Positions 1 through 12,020 of a DNA stretch of 22,059 nucleotides are shown here, piece by piece. A model generated the notes under the pieces. That model saw nothing but the letters and a program-made list of their open reading frames with translations. It was not told the DNA's origin and made no database searches. Source of the DNA: Pelargonium nanum (lineage: Eukaryota > Streptophyta > Magnoliopsida > Geraniales > Geraniaceae); the NCBI GenBank assembly GCA_036897485.1, contig JAYMTF010001652.1, positions 1 through 22,059 on the forward strand, given 5' to 3'. Position numbers and translations under genes: made by a program. Position 1 is the first letter of the stretch. Every line of letters begins with the position of its first letter.

Positions 1-240
1 TCCTATCTTGCAGCGGCCTAAGGAACTGCTTCTATTAATTGATTGTACTTTGTGCCAACTCCTATTCATATAACACAAACGATTGTTCTCGGGAACTAAC
101 TCTCATTTATGATTTGATTATGAGAATATCACATTTTCTCCCAAATCATATTTATTTTCATTAACTATGTGTTTTTTTCTAAGACACTTATGGTGCTTTC
201 ATTTTGAGCATGTTTTCAAAGTTGTATTCTCTTTCTTTCT

Positions 241-331
241 CATTGGAGTTATTTAGTACTCTTTCACTTGTACTTTGTTTCTCCTTATGGATTAATGAAT
301 AAAGTACCTATTGCCGATCAAAAAAAAAAAA
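241..331 (+). mobile_element. Poly(A)-ended LINE-like 3' tail, copy 1
   Basis: An AT-rich stretch with an AATAAAGTACC-type motif runs into 12 uninterrupted A at 320-331, as a plus-strand non-LTR retroelement or retroposed 3' end would. A second, similar tail ends 140 bp downstream. The left boundary is not visible, and no reverse transcriptase or endonuclease coding is present. The alternative is the 3' UTR of a gene lying to the left of the window. Confidence 0.35.
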
Positions 332-471
332 GATCTCGTGCGATCTCGGTATCCTCTGGTTTCAGTTCTAGAGTTTTATGCTCTCCTCTCTTCTTTCCTC
401 CCCCTTGTGTACTTTTGATTCCTTTTTTATTTTTGTATTATTAATAAAAGTACCGTTGCTTATAAAAAAAA
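332..471 (+). mobile_element. Poly(A)-ended LINE-like 3' tail, copy 2
   Basis: A pyrimidine-rich stretch is followed by a TAATAAAAGTACC-like motif and an A run at 464-471. The last ~35 bp closely resemble the end of the preceding copy, with the same order: AATAAA, GTACC, TTGC, then poly(A). Two ends of one family in tandem suggest repeated insertion of truncated LINE copies. No coding part or target-site duplication could be fixed. Confidence 0.35.
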
Positions 472-1407
472 TCCAATGTTATGATATTATCTTCGCTCGT
501 ATTATGTAATACATAGACTCGTTCCGAGGCATAATTATCGGATAGAAAAGGTAAAAATTCTCTAAGCTTATCAATCCTTAATTCTCGAATCCGTGGGCAT
601 TCAAAATCTAATCTGATCAACTTAAATTTATTTTGTGAAATTATTAAGTCAACTATGACAAATTCAAAAAAAAAATCATTATATTTTACACTATAAAGGT
701 GAATTTCCATCCAATTTACGACCCGAAACCCAAACGGATTCAAAGATTTTCGGTCAAATTCAGATTAAATCGTATGAGCGATAATAAATCCAAACTTGTC
801 ATCTCTAGTTTAATTCTAACCGCTAGTGTTGATGTAATGAAAATGTTAGAGGGAGTGCTTGGTACAATTGTTCCATGCTGCCTTTACACGAAAAGCTAAA
901 AATAAAATGATGACCCACCAACTCGCATGATGTTACACACATCATCACGTTGTGTCCTTTGCCAACACAATGCCTTCTACTTCTTCTTCTTCTTCTTGTA
1001 AACAACAATGCATTTACTGAAATTACTTATTCTTCAAAATTCAATTGAAGAAGGCCTAACCAAAGAGACCATGTTGTGTATTACACAATAAGAAAAGTTT
1101 ACCAATGAGTCGTACCTGAGCTGACAATGCAGATTGATATTATGGGAAAAACTCTCGGGTTCGATTTCCACTAAACACACCTGTAGAAAAAGGTGATGAG
1201 CCTTAACTGTAACTTGGACAAGTAGTATTTTAATGTTACAACACATCTATAAACAAAAACACCTAAATTTTCTCAACAAAACATCATCACATCAAGGTAA
1301 CAAAATTCTGGTCCTCATAGGATGGATGATCTTAAAACAAAGGAAGGAACTGATCAATTTACATTTGCAGAAAGAAAAAAAAAAGAGAGGCAGAAACCAG
1401 TTGGTAA
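472..1407. other. Non-coding intergenic stretch
   Basis: AT-rich sequence with no supportable gene. Short open frames here have no family resemblance and no codon bias. A (CTT)6 microsatellite lies at 980-997. The part nearest 1400 is downstream of the small minus-strand gene and should contain its 3' UTR, but I could not fix a poly(A) site. Confidence 0.5.
980..997. repeat. (CTT)6 microsatellite
   Basis: Six perfect CTT units in non-coding DNA, seen directly. Confidence 0.8.
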
Positions 1408-1770
1408 TTAATCAAAAACAGCTGGTTCTAGTTCTAGGCTATTCCAAATGTTGCAATCCAATTCCAACCCATCGCCTTCAAGTTCGAGTTCGAGTTCAAC
1501 AAGTAGTGTTTGATCATCCTGAAAATGGAGCCATGGAAATGGATGAATCTGAGACCCGTAAAACAACGATGTGTTGAGTGATGAACAGAAGGTGTCCTCT
1601 AATTTCCAGTCCTCGGATTCAGAGATGATACCTTCTTTAAGCCATGGAAAATCAAACACTCCCAATGCCAAGTACTTGTTGTCTTCGTTGTTAAGATCTT
1701 GCCTCTTACCAATATTGTTGGTCTCGGATTCTTGTTCTTCTCTTGCTCTCTTCTTGCTCGCCTTCTCCAT
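1408..1770 (-). CDS. Small acidic protein with basic cluster and EAR-like motif, unknown function
   Basis: A single-exon frame of 120 codons on the minus strand. The ATG at 1770 is preceded in frame by TGA and TAG, so it is the first possible start. I do not recognise the family. Visible parts: a basic, possibly nuclear-targeting cluster KKRAR (residues 6-10); a FDFPWL motif (39-44) and a related HPFPWL (76-81), which look like an internal repeat; a Ser/Glu-rich middle; and an acidic leucine-alternating tail with LELEL (93-97) and further LEL steps, matching the LxLxL form of the EAR repression motif. The tail is partly built from a short GAACTC repeat. Function is inference: perhaps a small nuclear adaptor or repressor. 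Against it being a gene: it is short and no homologue could be searched. For it: an intact frame, a good start context, and motifs that do not look random. Confidence 0.6.
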   Translation of the reverse strand: MEKASKKRAREEQESETNNIGKRQDLNNEDNKYLALGVFDFPWLKEGIISESEDWKLEDTFCSSLNTSLFYGSQIHPFPWLHFQDDQTLLVELELELEGDGLELDCNIWNSLELEPAVFD

Positions 1771-1814
1771 TTCTTTATATCACTAAATAGAAATGTATGA
1801 GATGTGATGTGAAG

Positions 1815-1840
1815 ATATATATATATATATATATATATAT
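1815..1840. repeat. (AT)13 microsatellite
   Basis: Thirteen perfect AT units, 45-70 bp upstream of the start codon of the small minus-strand gene. It lies in the leader or core promoter, where it could act as or disturb a TATA-like element. Length is expected to vary between individuals. Confidence 0.9.
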
Positions 1841-2728
1841 GCATATACAATGCATAGATGAATCTGAAAATTCAGAAAATTAAAGGAAACAGAAAGCTGA
1901 AATTCATGCTAGAAAACAGATAGAAACAGCTGCTTTAACGTATACATCTGATCCGATCCTATGGGCTATGCTTCACGATCAAAATGTGAGTGATGCACAT
2001 AGAAGACGAAAACAAAACTTGAAATGTGGAAGGCAGTGAGTTTTTGGGATCATCTTTTTACCTTTTGGTGTGGAAGCTCGAGAATGATTGTTTTAAACTA
2101 TGTTGGCTCACACGCTACGCAATTTCAAGAAAAAAAGCTAGAATGAAACAAAATGTGTTGCATTTCTCGCATTCTTTAACAACAACAATGATAATATTAC
2201 GTACCTTTTCGCGGGTAGTCTCTATATTTGGTGTCGCATCCATGCCTTGCAGATGCAACTCTTTTCCCCTCCAATTCCAAAGCAAAGCTCACATTTTGAC
2301 TCTAATTAATTCACAAGGGACACTAATATTATATTGGTTGTTGTGTTGCTGAAATTGCATACATTAAATGCATGAAATGTTAGGATTTTTATATTTGGAC
2401 TCAGATTCCAATTATGTTCAACACTATTCATTGTTTAGACTTAAAATGTTGCTACTGAATAATTATATACATGATCTGAAATTCACATTTTGTTATGTTC
2501 ACATAATATCAGAAAATATAAAGACACATATGTTTGGGAATGGTAGCTTATGAATAAATAACTAAAAGAAAACTTGACTATTTCACACAGATTATCACTG
2601 AAACCACCAACTCAAATTACTCAATACAAGAGAATTATTTTTCCCCTGGATTTTTTTCCTAGAATTTCAATACAAACCAAAAGTTCCACTTACAATTTTG
2701 CACAGAATACAGAGGGGGAAGGGATGAA
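1841..2728. other. Intergenic: promoter of small gene and 3' flank of VCS
   Basis: No supportable gene. The left part is upstream of the small minus-strand gene and should hold its promoter. The right part lies downstream of the VCS stop codon at 2729 and should include the VCS 3' UTR. I could not choose a poly(A) site. AT-rich, with no clear repeats. Confidence 0.45.
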
Positions 2729-5700
2729 TCATTTACAAGCCATTAACACCGAGTTTATGACATGCATAAGAAGGCGGATGCTATTTGCTTCTGGAGCCGA
2801 GGTAGTAGGGAGGTTCCGTTGATGACTAAGAATCTGATAAACCTGCTCAAAGATGGGCCGCACATGCACTACAATAGTCGGATCTGCCGGGTTTATCACA
2901 ACAGCAACGTCTGTCATCCACTGCAGCTTTCTGGACGTTTCATTGCTGATATCACAAGCCAACTGCTGGAGAAGGGCCAGCAGAACTCCCTGGCTAAGAG
3001 GGAGCGGTACCATTGACAAAAGACCCTGTAAATCAACCTAGTGAAACAACAGCAATGTAGATTCTCGTTTAGATGGCTCAGCGAAAAATAGCATGGCTTC
3101 TGAGAAATTAAAGCATCAACCAAAACAGAGAACATGCATGAAATTAGAATTCGATCCTACAATGGTAGAATCATTGCACAAACTCCTCCAATGCCAAATG
3201 AAGTCTAGCAAGACGGGGTTTTGATCCTTGTGGGGTGATTATGGTTAATGTCAGTGGGATTTTAAAAATGATCGGATATGATCACGCCTTGTCATCAAAT
3301 AGCATTTGATAACCCAGACAATATTCTAGCGCTCAATAGAATTTGAAAGAAGTATTGACTTGTAACCAATAAGTTGTTCCTACATGCAGCAAAAACCCTA
3401 TTTCCCCTCAACTATAGGCCACTTTGAATTAATTGCACAGTTATTTCTGTGTCTGCCAGCAAGCATAAGCAGAGCATACCTGCGAACATAACCAGGATAC
3501 TATTGAGACATCACTTCTATGAAGAGCTCCCGTGAACGCTTCCTCATATTTGCGCTCAGCTATCAATCTAGATAATTCTTTTGTTGGATCCAATGGTGCT
3601 TCAGGCGGCTGCATAAAATCAACCCTCAAAAGGTCAGTACATAACTGCAGATCGCTATTGAATCAACTTTTTGTTGAAACGAGAAATCATAATAAACAGA
3701 CAAGGATGCCTGTGCCTTAGGGGTGGGGGAACAAGACTGGCTGTGCTGAAGTTATCATTAAAAGCGCATACCTTATCATGCAGACCAGGCAATGTTCCAT
3801 TATCTGGTACCATCGAATTTATGTTTGCACCGGCTGCAAAAGCTAAGATCTTCCGTTGACCCTCAGCCAATTCTCCACTTAAAGTTTTAGAGATTGATGA
3901 TGCTGAATTGATTGTATCCTGCAAAATGCACTAAATCTATTATAGTACAAAAACATACGATTACATGTACTAGACAAGGTTTACAGCATCAAGTATTTAA
4001 GCCTGTAAGAACTATACAAAAGTGATCACAGAAAAATGATAACCAAGCTAAAATAAAATATCCTTTGCTTTTCTTTTTACTGAAAAAATTAAAATAAATT
4101 AACTAGATCAAGAACTTAGGGCACCTAGTAGAAGTAAAAAGAGGAACCGAACATAACAAATGTTTTTCACCAAATAAAAGAAGCATATGAACTGCTTCTC
4201 TACATTTCATGTCAACCAGGACATACCCTCAGTGTAACAGCAAGGGGAGAAAGTGTGGACTCTAACTGCTGTTGAGAAGCAGTTGTATGTTTGAGAAGCC
4301 CTTTCTGAAATGTGGCATCAACTTGCTCAAACATTGCTTTGCATGACATCTCAAAAGCCGGAACAATAGAAGCTTCCAAACTGGACCTCAATGCATCCTG
4401 CAAATATAGATTTCAAGATTTCACTGCTTAGTATTACAACTAAAACATGTCATCAATTCTCATGAAAGACTAAGCCCGTTACATACGAAGCAACTAATAG
4501 AACCTTGTCTAAAATAGGTAAAACCAAAAGAACCTAAGAATGCAATAAAGTCAAGGAGAAGTAATGTTAATAAATCTACAGTCTACACAAAATTATTACT
4601 CAGATAACAAAGACATAATTTTCTATTTCTAAAACAAAACGTCTTTAGTACACCAATACTGGATAGAGGAAGAGATACGAAGTGAGTTCAGACTAAGCAT
4701 GAATAAGTAATGCTGAGATACGGAAACAACAATCTAGTACACCAATATATACTGGATAGAGGAAGAGATAAGAAGTGAATTCAGACTAAGCTTGAATAAG
4801 TAATGCTGAGATACGGAAACAACAACCAGGTTATGTTATAGAGTTTGTGTCGGCATGATTTCACCATTTTTATTAATTAGCTCAGCTTTTAGCACCAAAA
4901 GGTGTCTTTTCATCTGTTTTTGGCCCATCCAAATGCCTCTTGCACTAGATATGCATTCCAACACAATAGGCATTTCTAATATACTTTGAAGTCAAAGAAG
5001 TAAGGCTCCATGCCACACACAAGTCTATTTTTAAGATTCACTTGACACAAAGGTACTTAACTGTGTCTCGTGCATGTAGAAGTTGTTCAAGATTCCAAAC
5101 CAACAAAATGAAAGACTATTTTTGTTTCCTTTAACACTACATAAATCATGAGAAATAAATGTATAGTATATAAGGGCATATCTATTTCTGCATTATTTTT
5201 CCCTAACAAAAACTTCAATCTGAACTTTATTCATTCACCGGGAAACTAAATTTGAGGGTGTTTTGCACTTCCTGAAACACCTATACCCATGTCATGGCTG
5301 AAATATGAATTAAAACAATCGAACTGAGGTATGAATTAAGGCTAAACTGAGTTACACAATAAAGAAAAAATGTTTAGGTGCTACAAAAGGTTCCGTTCAT
5401 GTTAATGTAGTAGTTACCTGAAGAGCTTGCTTGCCAGAAGTTTGAAACTGCGTTTGAATTTGCCTGGCCACAGTAGCTTCAAGTTTTGAAGCTACAGATT
5501 TTTCTAGTTGATTTACTGCCTTATCTCCCACCCCTTTCTGCAGAATGATAACAAAATGTAATTCAGACAATGTTTCTCGGTTAACACTCTGTCACAATCT
5601 AATGGCTATTTTGCACAAGGCATATGAAGCAGAGTCCAACACTGGAAAGCTGAAAGAGCAACTAATAATTTAGGATCCATTTTAATTTTTAATGAAATGA

Positions 5701-8700
5701 TATCCTGTGTTTTATGATAAGGAAGCTTTCCATATTTTCTGGAAATTCCTATTCATAACAGCGGGTTTCTCTGATTAAGTACAAAACAAAATAGAGGACA
5801 TCAATTTCAAAGGAAATAAATTGCCCCGCATTCAAACCTGGAATGACTCTGTAACAGCAGAAGATATGGACTTCTCCACTATTGGAGTGATTGCACGAGC
5901 TACAGCTGACCCTACTGCAGCTATTTCCTTTTTAACAGTTTTCTCTAACATGGATGGCAAGTCCTTGTTTATGCAATTGCTAATCAAATTTGTTATCTGC
6001 TGTGCTCGGTCACGTTCTAATTTTTCATGTTTTGCATTTTCTTCAAGGAAACGAGCCCACAAAGCATCTGCATTAGCCTTAACAACTTTCTCCACATTAC
6101 GGCCCAAGGATGCTTCTAGTCTTCTACCTTCTTTGGTAACTGGGACAGAAACAATCACATTCATCTGCTTCTGCATTTCTTTTTGCATGCTCATTAACTG
6201 CAGATATTATATAACCAACAAATCTCAGCATATGATATCAAATTAAGAAGAAACTTACATACATAAAAAGCACCCAATACAGATGACAGAGATAAGAGAA
6301 AAATGATAGAATAGCTATTGTTTCTAGAAAAGTACGAAGTAAATTTCTGAAAGCCAATGATCAAATTATTGAGTACACAATATCACATTTTAACATGGCA
6401 AAAATTATGAATCAAGGCCCTATTAAAAATAGTTACATAAAAGAAACATTCAGATGCAAATAACCTTTCAATTAATTCCAGAAAAACTCAGCAACATGGC
6501 AAGGAAATAAAATAATATGTCAAACATTGCATGACAATTTAAGCATTTGGACCCAAGTCCCCAATAATGATAAACAAAACAACCTCACATCTTTTTACTT
6601 TGTGAGGCAAACTATCTGTCATGTCACTATAGATGCATTACATAATCACAACTTCAGACAAAAAAATTGCAATTAAGCTACACAACACAACACAACCGCA
6701 TGGACTTCGACTTATATTGTTACTGCAGCGAAGCAAATAGGATGCTTCACACCTTTCTTTTGGCTATTTCATTATTTGCTGAGATTGGTGAATATTGCAT
6801 TACAAATATTTCTTTAACATTCTACCAATCATGTATGAAGGACCAATGTACTTCAGGAAGAATGGTAATTCTCTCAAATGAAGCAGAATGAAATGCAAAT
6901 CATAGAAAAAATTGATACTTAAGGAAACAAAAGCAATCACCTGTTCCAGCATCTCCTGCATAGCCATTAACTGAGATGAAGAACCATCGGTAGCTGGGGG
7001 GGCTGAAATACTACTTGGTTCATTGGATGAATCTGTCGAATCAAGAGGACTAGGTGACAGGGAAGATGGGCCAGATACTTGAGAATTTTTCCCCTTTTGC
7101 CTCTTACCTTTTGTAGCAGGAACAGGGGACTGTTGAACTTCTATGGAAGTTTCTGATTCACCAACCTTTGAAGGAACATCTTTTGTCGTCTCTTGAATAT
7201 CTTCTCCAGTGCTAGCAAGTCGATCTTGTGCCTCAGTAACACTAACATTATTTGCTAGCAAGTCCGTCTGCCGAATCGCCTCCACACTTTCTCTGGCCAT
7301 CTGAATGCCAAGATCAGATGCCTGGGAGTAGAAGGCCTTTTCCTTTTTCTCTGGAATAGCAATGTGCGATTCTCTTTGAGAATCAAACTCATTATCTTGA
7401 CCACTTCTAGTTTCGCCTACAATCTTAACCTCTAGTTCAGCACTCTTTGCTTCATTGTTGACTGCCGCGTCTTGAATTTTTTTCTCTCCCACACTAATGC
7501 CCTGACTAGTCTGAGAAATTTCAGATGATGAAGCAGCAGTGGATAATATCTCTGATGGAGTTACCAGATGGGTTGGGTGTTTAAATGTTACAGGTGAATT
7601 AGGAACCACAAGTGTATCATCATTTTGTGCTAAACCCGTGTCGTCCTTCCTCAGATTGTCACTTGAGGAAGGCGCATCAGACATGTTTTCTTTCAGATGA
7701 TCCTTTTTTAGGTCGAGTGAAAAATCATGCACTGGCTGGTCACCACTATGAGCAGCAAGTGGTGAACTAGGCTCAAAACTAATAGATGGTGTTCTAAAAC
7801 CAGATGATTTCCGAGATAACATCGGACTCGAAGGAAGAGCAGGTGACGCAGTTGTGATGTTTTCAGCATTACTTAGGGATGGCAAGGGAGTTGTCTTAAT
7901 TTCGATACTGGGAGTAGCAAACTGAGGCAAGCCAGTAACCTCAGAAGCCAAGTTTACAGGAGCACACTCAGAGCTGCTAGAAAGCGTACGTGGAATGGAA
8001 GCTGCACTGCCTACAAGCATCTCTGTGGGTTTACCTAATTGAGATGGTTCCTGGGTAGCAGAACCATCAGAATTAGTAGCATCAAAAGCCCGAGAGACAT
8101 TGGATTCTGTTTTCTCCAACTCAAGGTTCCCAAGAGGTGGTGGCAGGCACTGAGACAAGTTCAGTGCATACTGCTGAATAGCCTGTGTTTGGACACAATA
8201 AACCTGAATGACATGTTCCCCATCTGGCAAACTATCACTTGTCCCAGTCAAACTCAGAATAGGCATTGTGACCGTAAACTCGGCTATGTAATCCATTCTG
8301 GTGGCAGCCGGATAATTTCCATAGTCAATGTGTACAGCATATATAGCATTTTTCTTGGCATTTGCTAGCAGAAATAGGCCAGCACGAGGTAATGCTACTA
8401 CTTGATTAAAGAAGGCATTCTCAATCCTAGCTTCACCAGAACTCTTTAGCTCTAAAGTCTGAGTACACTGCCACGTTTCAGCTTCACCAGGCAATAACCA
8501 GCCCTCCTCACTTGAAGAGGTCCAAATTTTCACCTCTCGATTCAGATACCCCTGAAAATGAAATCAACAAGATTAAAGGTAAGGGGTATAGAGAACTCTG
8601 TATATTATGGTAATGTAAGGGAAACTTTGACACTACACTAGAAAGGAAAAAGGTAACAGCCAGTTACATGACAAAGTATGCTAAAACTATCCACAAAGAC

Positions 8701-11700
8701 TAAACATAGCCATACACCATTATATAACAAAGGAATTAGAATTACATACTGCTGTGATAAGAACAATGTGATCAGGCCGGTGAGGGGCAGTCAAAAAAGT
8801 CACAGAGTTAACAGGTTCACCACCATGTGGTCTCAGTACTGCAGCTGGTCCAGTCTTGCGATCTTCCCAAATCATCACCTGTTGCAGAAGATGAGCCGTT
8901 AAACAGTGAGCAGCAAGAGGGGAAAACATTAAAAAATTAAAAAGAGCTAATGGATGAAAGGATATCCCATCTTACAAGTACAGAAAAGTGGAAATACCAG
9001 GCCCTTTAAGTATTTAGTTAGTTAAAGTATAATCTAACTCAATAAAGATAATTACCCATCACATGAAGAGGCTATGTCACATTATAGAAAACCATGTCAT
9101 TCAAAATCATTGGTGATGAATTGCTTGTATGTTGCATCAAGAGTTAACGCAAATGTGTCTTAGGAGCTATGAAAAATATAAAACAAAGTTCTTCACATTT
9201 AACTAGTTTTTTTGGTGAAAATGAGTAAGAACTAACCGTGCCATCGGTTGAAGCGGATGCTAAACGGCTGGTCATCCATTGGCACATTGATAACTCAGTA
9301 ATCTCAGCCTCATGTTTACCAACAAACTGGACCCCATCAATAAGCTTATCAATTGGACATTTAAGAGGCTCCTCTGCTGAAAAACCTCCACCCTTACCAG
9401 CTTTTATGGTGTCAATTTTTAGGATACGATTTCCAATCGCAACCATTAGGATTTCCTGTAGAGTAGTAATTTTTATTTGTAAGGGCATGAAAACAACCAT
9501 ATATTGTACACGCACAAAAAAAAGTCAATTCCATACAAGATTCATATTACAAACTGATTATTACTTGTTTGTGAGGATGCCAAGATACTCGTGGATGAAC
9601 TGCTTCCCCCGCTCCTATTATTTGAATGGCAATAATGATTTTTCCTGTAATTTGAGGTTTCTCTTCCTCATCTGCACCTTCACTAATCTTCCATATGAAT
9701 AGTCGTCCATCAACACTTACACTGCAAATAGAAGAAAAGTTAGCAAATTTCAACGTAAACCAAATCAAGGAATGATAACAATGAACAAGGAGATACCTGG
9801 CCAAATAGTGAACATCCTCGGCAAAAAAAGCCATATCTGTTACTCTCTACACAGAGAAATAATATATACAATGTGAGAGACACGCATAATAGAGAGAGTT
9901 GAGTATGAAGAAAAACAATCAAAAGAATGCATGTTCTGAGGAACACACATTTGTACACCAAATGGACAAGATCTAACAAATACAGATCCTATAGATAGTT
10001 AAAGGATGTATGAAACCAGAACTGTGATAAATGTTTTGGTTAGTTGAATTCAACAAATCCCCATCTTCCCAAACTTTCAAAAAAACCTGATTCACTAAAA
10101 CCATACAAAGTATTAACCCAAACAAACTTCACAAAAGCTGTATGTTATATCATATGCAATATCCAAATTTTGTAAAACAAATCAGGGCCAAGGATCAAGA
10201 TGTTGCATAGAGCTAACAGCAATAAGAATATAATCAAGGACATTTTTTTGTAGTTTTCTCAGCATCTTAAAAAATGGGAAAATGTACTTTGCATAAACAT
10301 AAAGGACATAAGCTGTGCACTAGAAAGCATTCACTACATACATTATTCATTCATTCACTCATACATCACCTTCACTAGTGCATTATTTTTTAGTCTCAAA
10401 TAGCATCAAAATGGATCTCACAGATCCAAAGTCCACACTATCAAAGTCCAAAGATAAGTCTTAGTATCTAGTACCTTCACTGAAGTGAAAAGATGGGAAG
10501 GCCATCATAAAAGCTTCACACATATGTAGGACTGATTCCCTCTCCAATCATATATCTATCATGGTACGATCATATATAATAAGTACTCGATATTCACTAG
10601 TCCAGCTCCTCTGACCCACCATTTTCTTGAGTGTACTATCTAACCTCGTTTTAGTATCCGGCATTATAAAAAAAGTTATTACTATCTCCAGCACTTATAT
10701 AAGGCTAAACTAAAGCCAGCCCATGACTTCAATCCTACCTTCAAGAGGGCTACTATTATCTGATTCATCGCATTATCCAATCGGTAAAACTAAAATTTCC
10801 ATATAGGCATCCCATCTGCTAGGTTTTTCTAGTTCTTTCAAGAAAATGAAAACTATTATTGTTGAAACTATACTATCACAATCAGTAAATAAATGTACAA
10901 GTAGCAAGTCATCAGGAGCTTCACTCAAGCACAATTAAGATCTCAGAGAAGACACTGACCTGAGTATGGCCTCTGAGCAAAGATCTGGAGGCAGTATCAA
11001 TATTAAGGACCCGAATATTGCCCAACTTGAGTCCATAGCATATGTAAGTCCTGTTAACAGCAATCTGCCGTCCCACGAACAGCCCGGGATCGGAGCCATA
11101 CTTAGTGATGGGAGTGACTTCAAGCTGGGGCTGCACTTCACCAGGCAATCTAACATCCAAATCATAAGCCACATGGTCTCCGATCAAATGGCGCCCCTTC
11201 GGAAGCTTTGTGCTGAGCAGTCGCGAAGGCGACCGCTGCGGGGCGGCCGAATTGGCCGGCGCGGCCAAGGGAATCGCCGGCACCATAAAATCCGAGCTCC
11301 CGGCGGACGGCAGCGGGAAGGAGGGCTGAGAGAAATCGAGATTTGGAGGCGGCGGCTGTGGGGTTTGGGTGCCTAATAGAGCCATGAGGCGTGCGCCGCC
11401 GGAGTTAGGGTTCGGGGACGGCGGAGAGGGGTAGGAGATGGGCCTGGGGAGGTGCATGTTAGCGGCCGCCGCCATGAACTGCTGTTGCTGGTGGTGCTGG
11501 TGGTCCTGAGGAAGATATGGAGGGAGGTAATGGAGCGGGTAGGGTCCGGTCGGGGGAGGGTAGGAGGCGGAGGGAGTGAGATACGGCGGCGGAGACTGCG
11601 ACGTCGACGACGACGGAGATGGCGACGGGAAGGAGGGAGAGGTGTTGAGATTGGGGGCGGAGGGCTTGAAGAGCTTGTGCATATCGAAGGAAGGTCCGGT

Positions 11701-11760
11701 GGCTCCGCCAGGAGCGGGCGGTTGCTGCGGCGGCGGATTGGGATTGCCAGGAGAGGCCAT
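2729..11760 (-). CDS. VCS: VARICOSE: EDC4-type scaffold of the mRNA decapping complex (12 exons)
   Basis: Scaffold that bridges DCP2 and DCP1 in P-bodies for 5'-3' mRNA decay (known for Arabidopsis VCS and animal EDC4). Exons on the minus strand: 11760-10960, 9846-9797, 9721-9565, 9455-9237, 8878-8750, 8551-6941, 6197-5838, 5537-5418, 4397-4227, 3918-3772, 3608-3480, 3037-2729. All junctions are GT..AG, keep frame and total 4,203 nt (1,400 residues; Arabidopsis VCS is about 1,340). Order: Pro/Gln-rich N terminus (1-190); WD40 region (about 225-600) with [18 protein letters not shown] and TVMIWEDRK; Ser-rich disordered linker (about 600-960); Lys/Glu-rich coiled-coil region (about 975-1210); conserved C-terminal helical domain with [19 protein letters not shown] and [13 protein letters not shown]. 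The start is the first ATG before this N terminus. Identity rests on recalled family sequence and is strong. The gene appears intact. Confidence 0.93.
3038..3479 (-). other. VCS intron 11
   Basis: 442-nt GT..AG intron between the last two coding exons, both phase 0. AT-rich, nothing else recognised. Confidence 0.8.
4398..5417 (-). other. VCS intron 8
   Basis: 1,020-nt GT..AG intron. It contains a tandem duplication (4646-4827) listed separately; the rest is AT-rich and unremarkable. Confidence 0.8.
4646..4827. repeat. Tandem duplication, 89- and 93-bp units
   Basis: Unit 1 is 4646-4734 and unit 2 is 4735-4827. Both start TAGTACACCAAT and end with GATACGGAAACAACAA. They differ by a 4-bp ATAT insertion in unit 2 and a few substitutions, so the duplication is recent. 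It lies wholly in VCS intron 8 and does not touch splice sites. Confidence 0.9.
6198..6940 (-). other. VCS intron 6
   Basis: 743-nt GT..AG intron between the large linker exon and the first coiled-coil exon. Open frames on the plus strand here do not look like protein. No repeats recognised. Confidence 0.8.
8879..9236 (-). other. VCS intron 4
   Basis: 358-nt GT..AG intron within the WD40 coding region. Nothing further seen. Confidence 0.8.
9847..10959 (-). other. VCS intron 1
   Basis: 1,113-nt GT..AG first intron, phase 0, after codon 267 (Gln of the RGHTQ motif). Long AT-rich first introns in plants often carry expression-enhancing elements, but no specific site is recognisable here. Confidence 0.8.
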
Positions 11761-12020
11761 GGGAGCGCGTGAGAGAGAGCGCGTGGAGGAGGAGAAATGG
11801 GAGATTTTAAGAGTTGGAGAGATTGGAGAAGAGGGACATGGATCCGGTGATTGGGATCACAGAGAAAATGGATCCTTTTTCTCTCTTTCTCTCTTTCTCT
11901 CTCTATCTCTATCTGTGTGTGTGCACAGGAAGAAGAAGAATCTTCTTTCTTTCTTTCTCTTGTATCACAATGAATGAAGACCAAAAGTGGAGCACTGCTC
12001 AGCAAAATTATATTTTACTA
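11761..12020 (-). promoter_or_regulatory. VCS 5' leader and core promoter with GA-repeat tract
   Basis: Upstream of the VCS ATG, the minus strand is purine-rich. At about 11877-11912 it reads as runs of GAGAGA/GAAAGA, followed closer to the ATG by more GA-rich sequence. GA tracts in plant leaders are known binding sites of BPC (GAGA-binding) proteins. A TATAAT-like AT block on the minus strand near 12009-12014 could be the TATA element. Transcript start is not determined. Confidence 0.35.

Noticed and set aside
441-743. 100-codon minus-strand open frame near the left edge
   Set aside because: Phe/Ile/Tyr-rich translation of AT-rich DNA, with no start context, family or neighbouring exon support.
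1233-1577. Plus-strand open frame opposite the small minus-strand gene, and the shifted frame at 1599-1850
   Set aside because: Low-complexity products. They are shadows of the minus-strand frame, and one translates the AT microsatellite into Ile-Tyr repeats.
5821-6246. 141-codon plus-strand open frame
   Set aside because: It is antisense to VCS exon 7, whose conserved coiled-coil coding explains the openness.
9238-9702. 154-codon plus-strand open frame
   Set aside because: Antisense to VCS exons 3 and 4 and running through an intron; no protein likeness.
11373-12005. 210-codon minus-strand open frame overlapping VCS exon 1 and its leader
   Set aside because: It begins with TTG, not ATG. 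Its Pro/Arg/Ser-rich product is the shifted frame of the GC-rich VCS N-terminal exon, so it is neither a uORF nor a gene.
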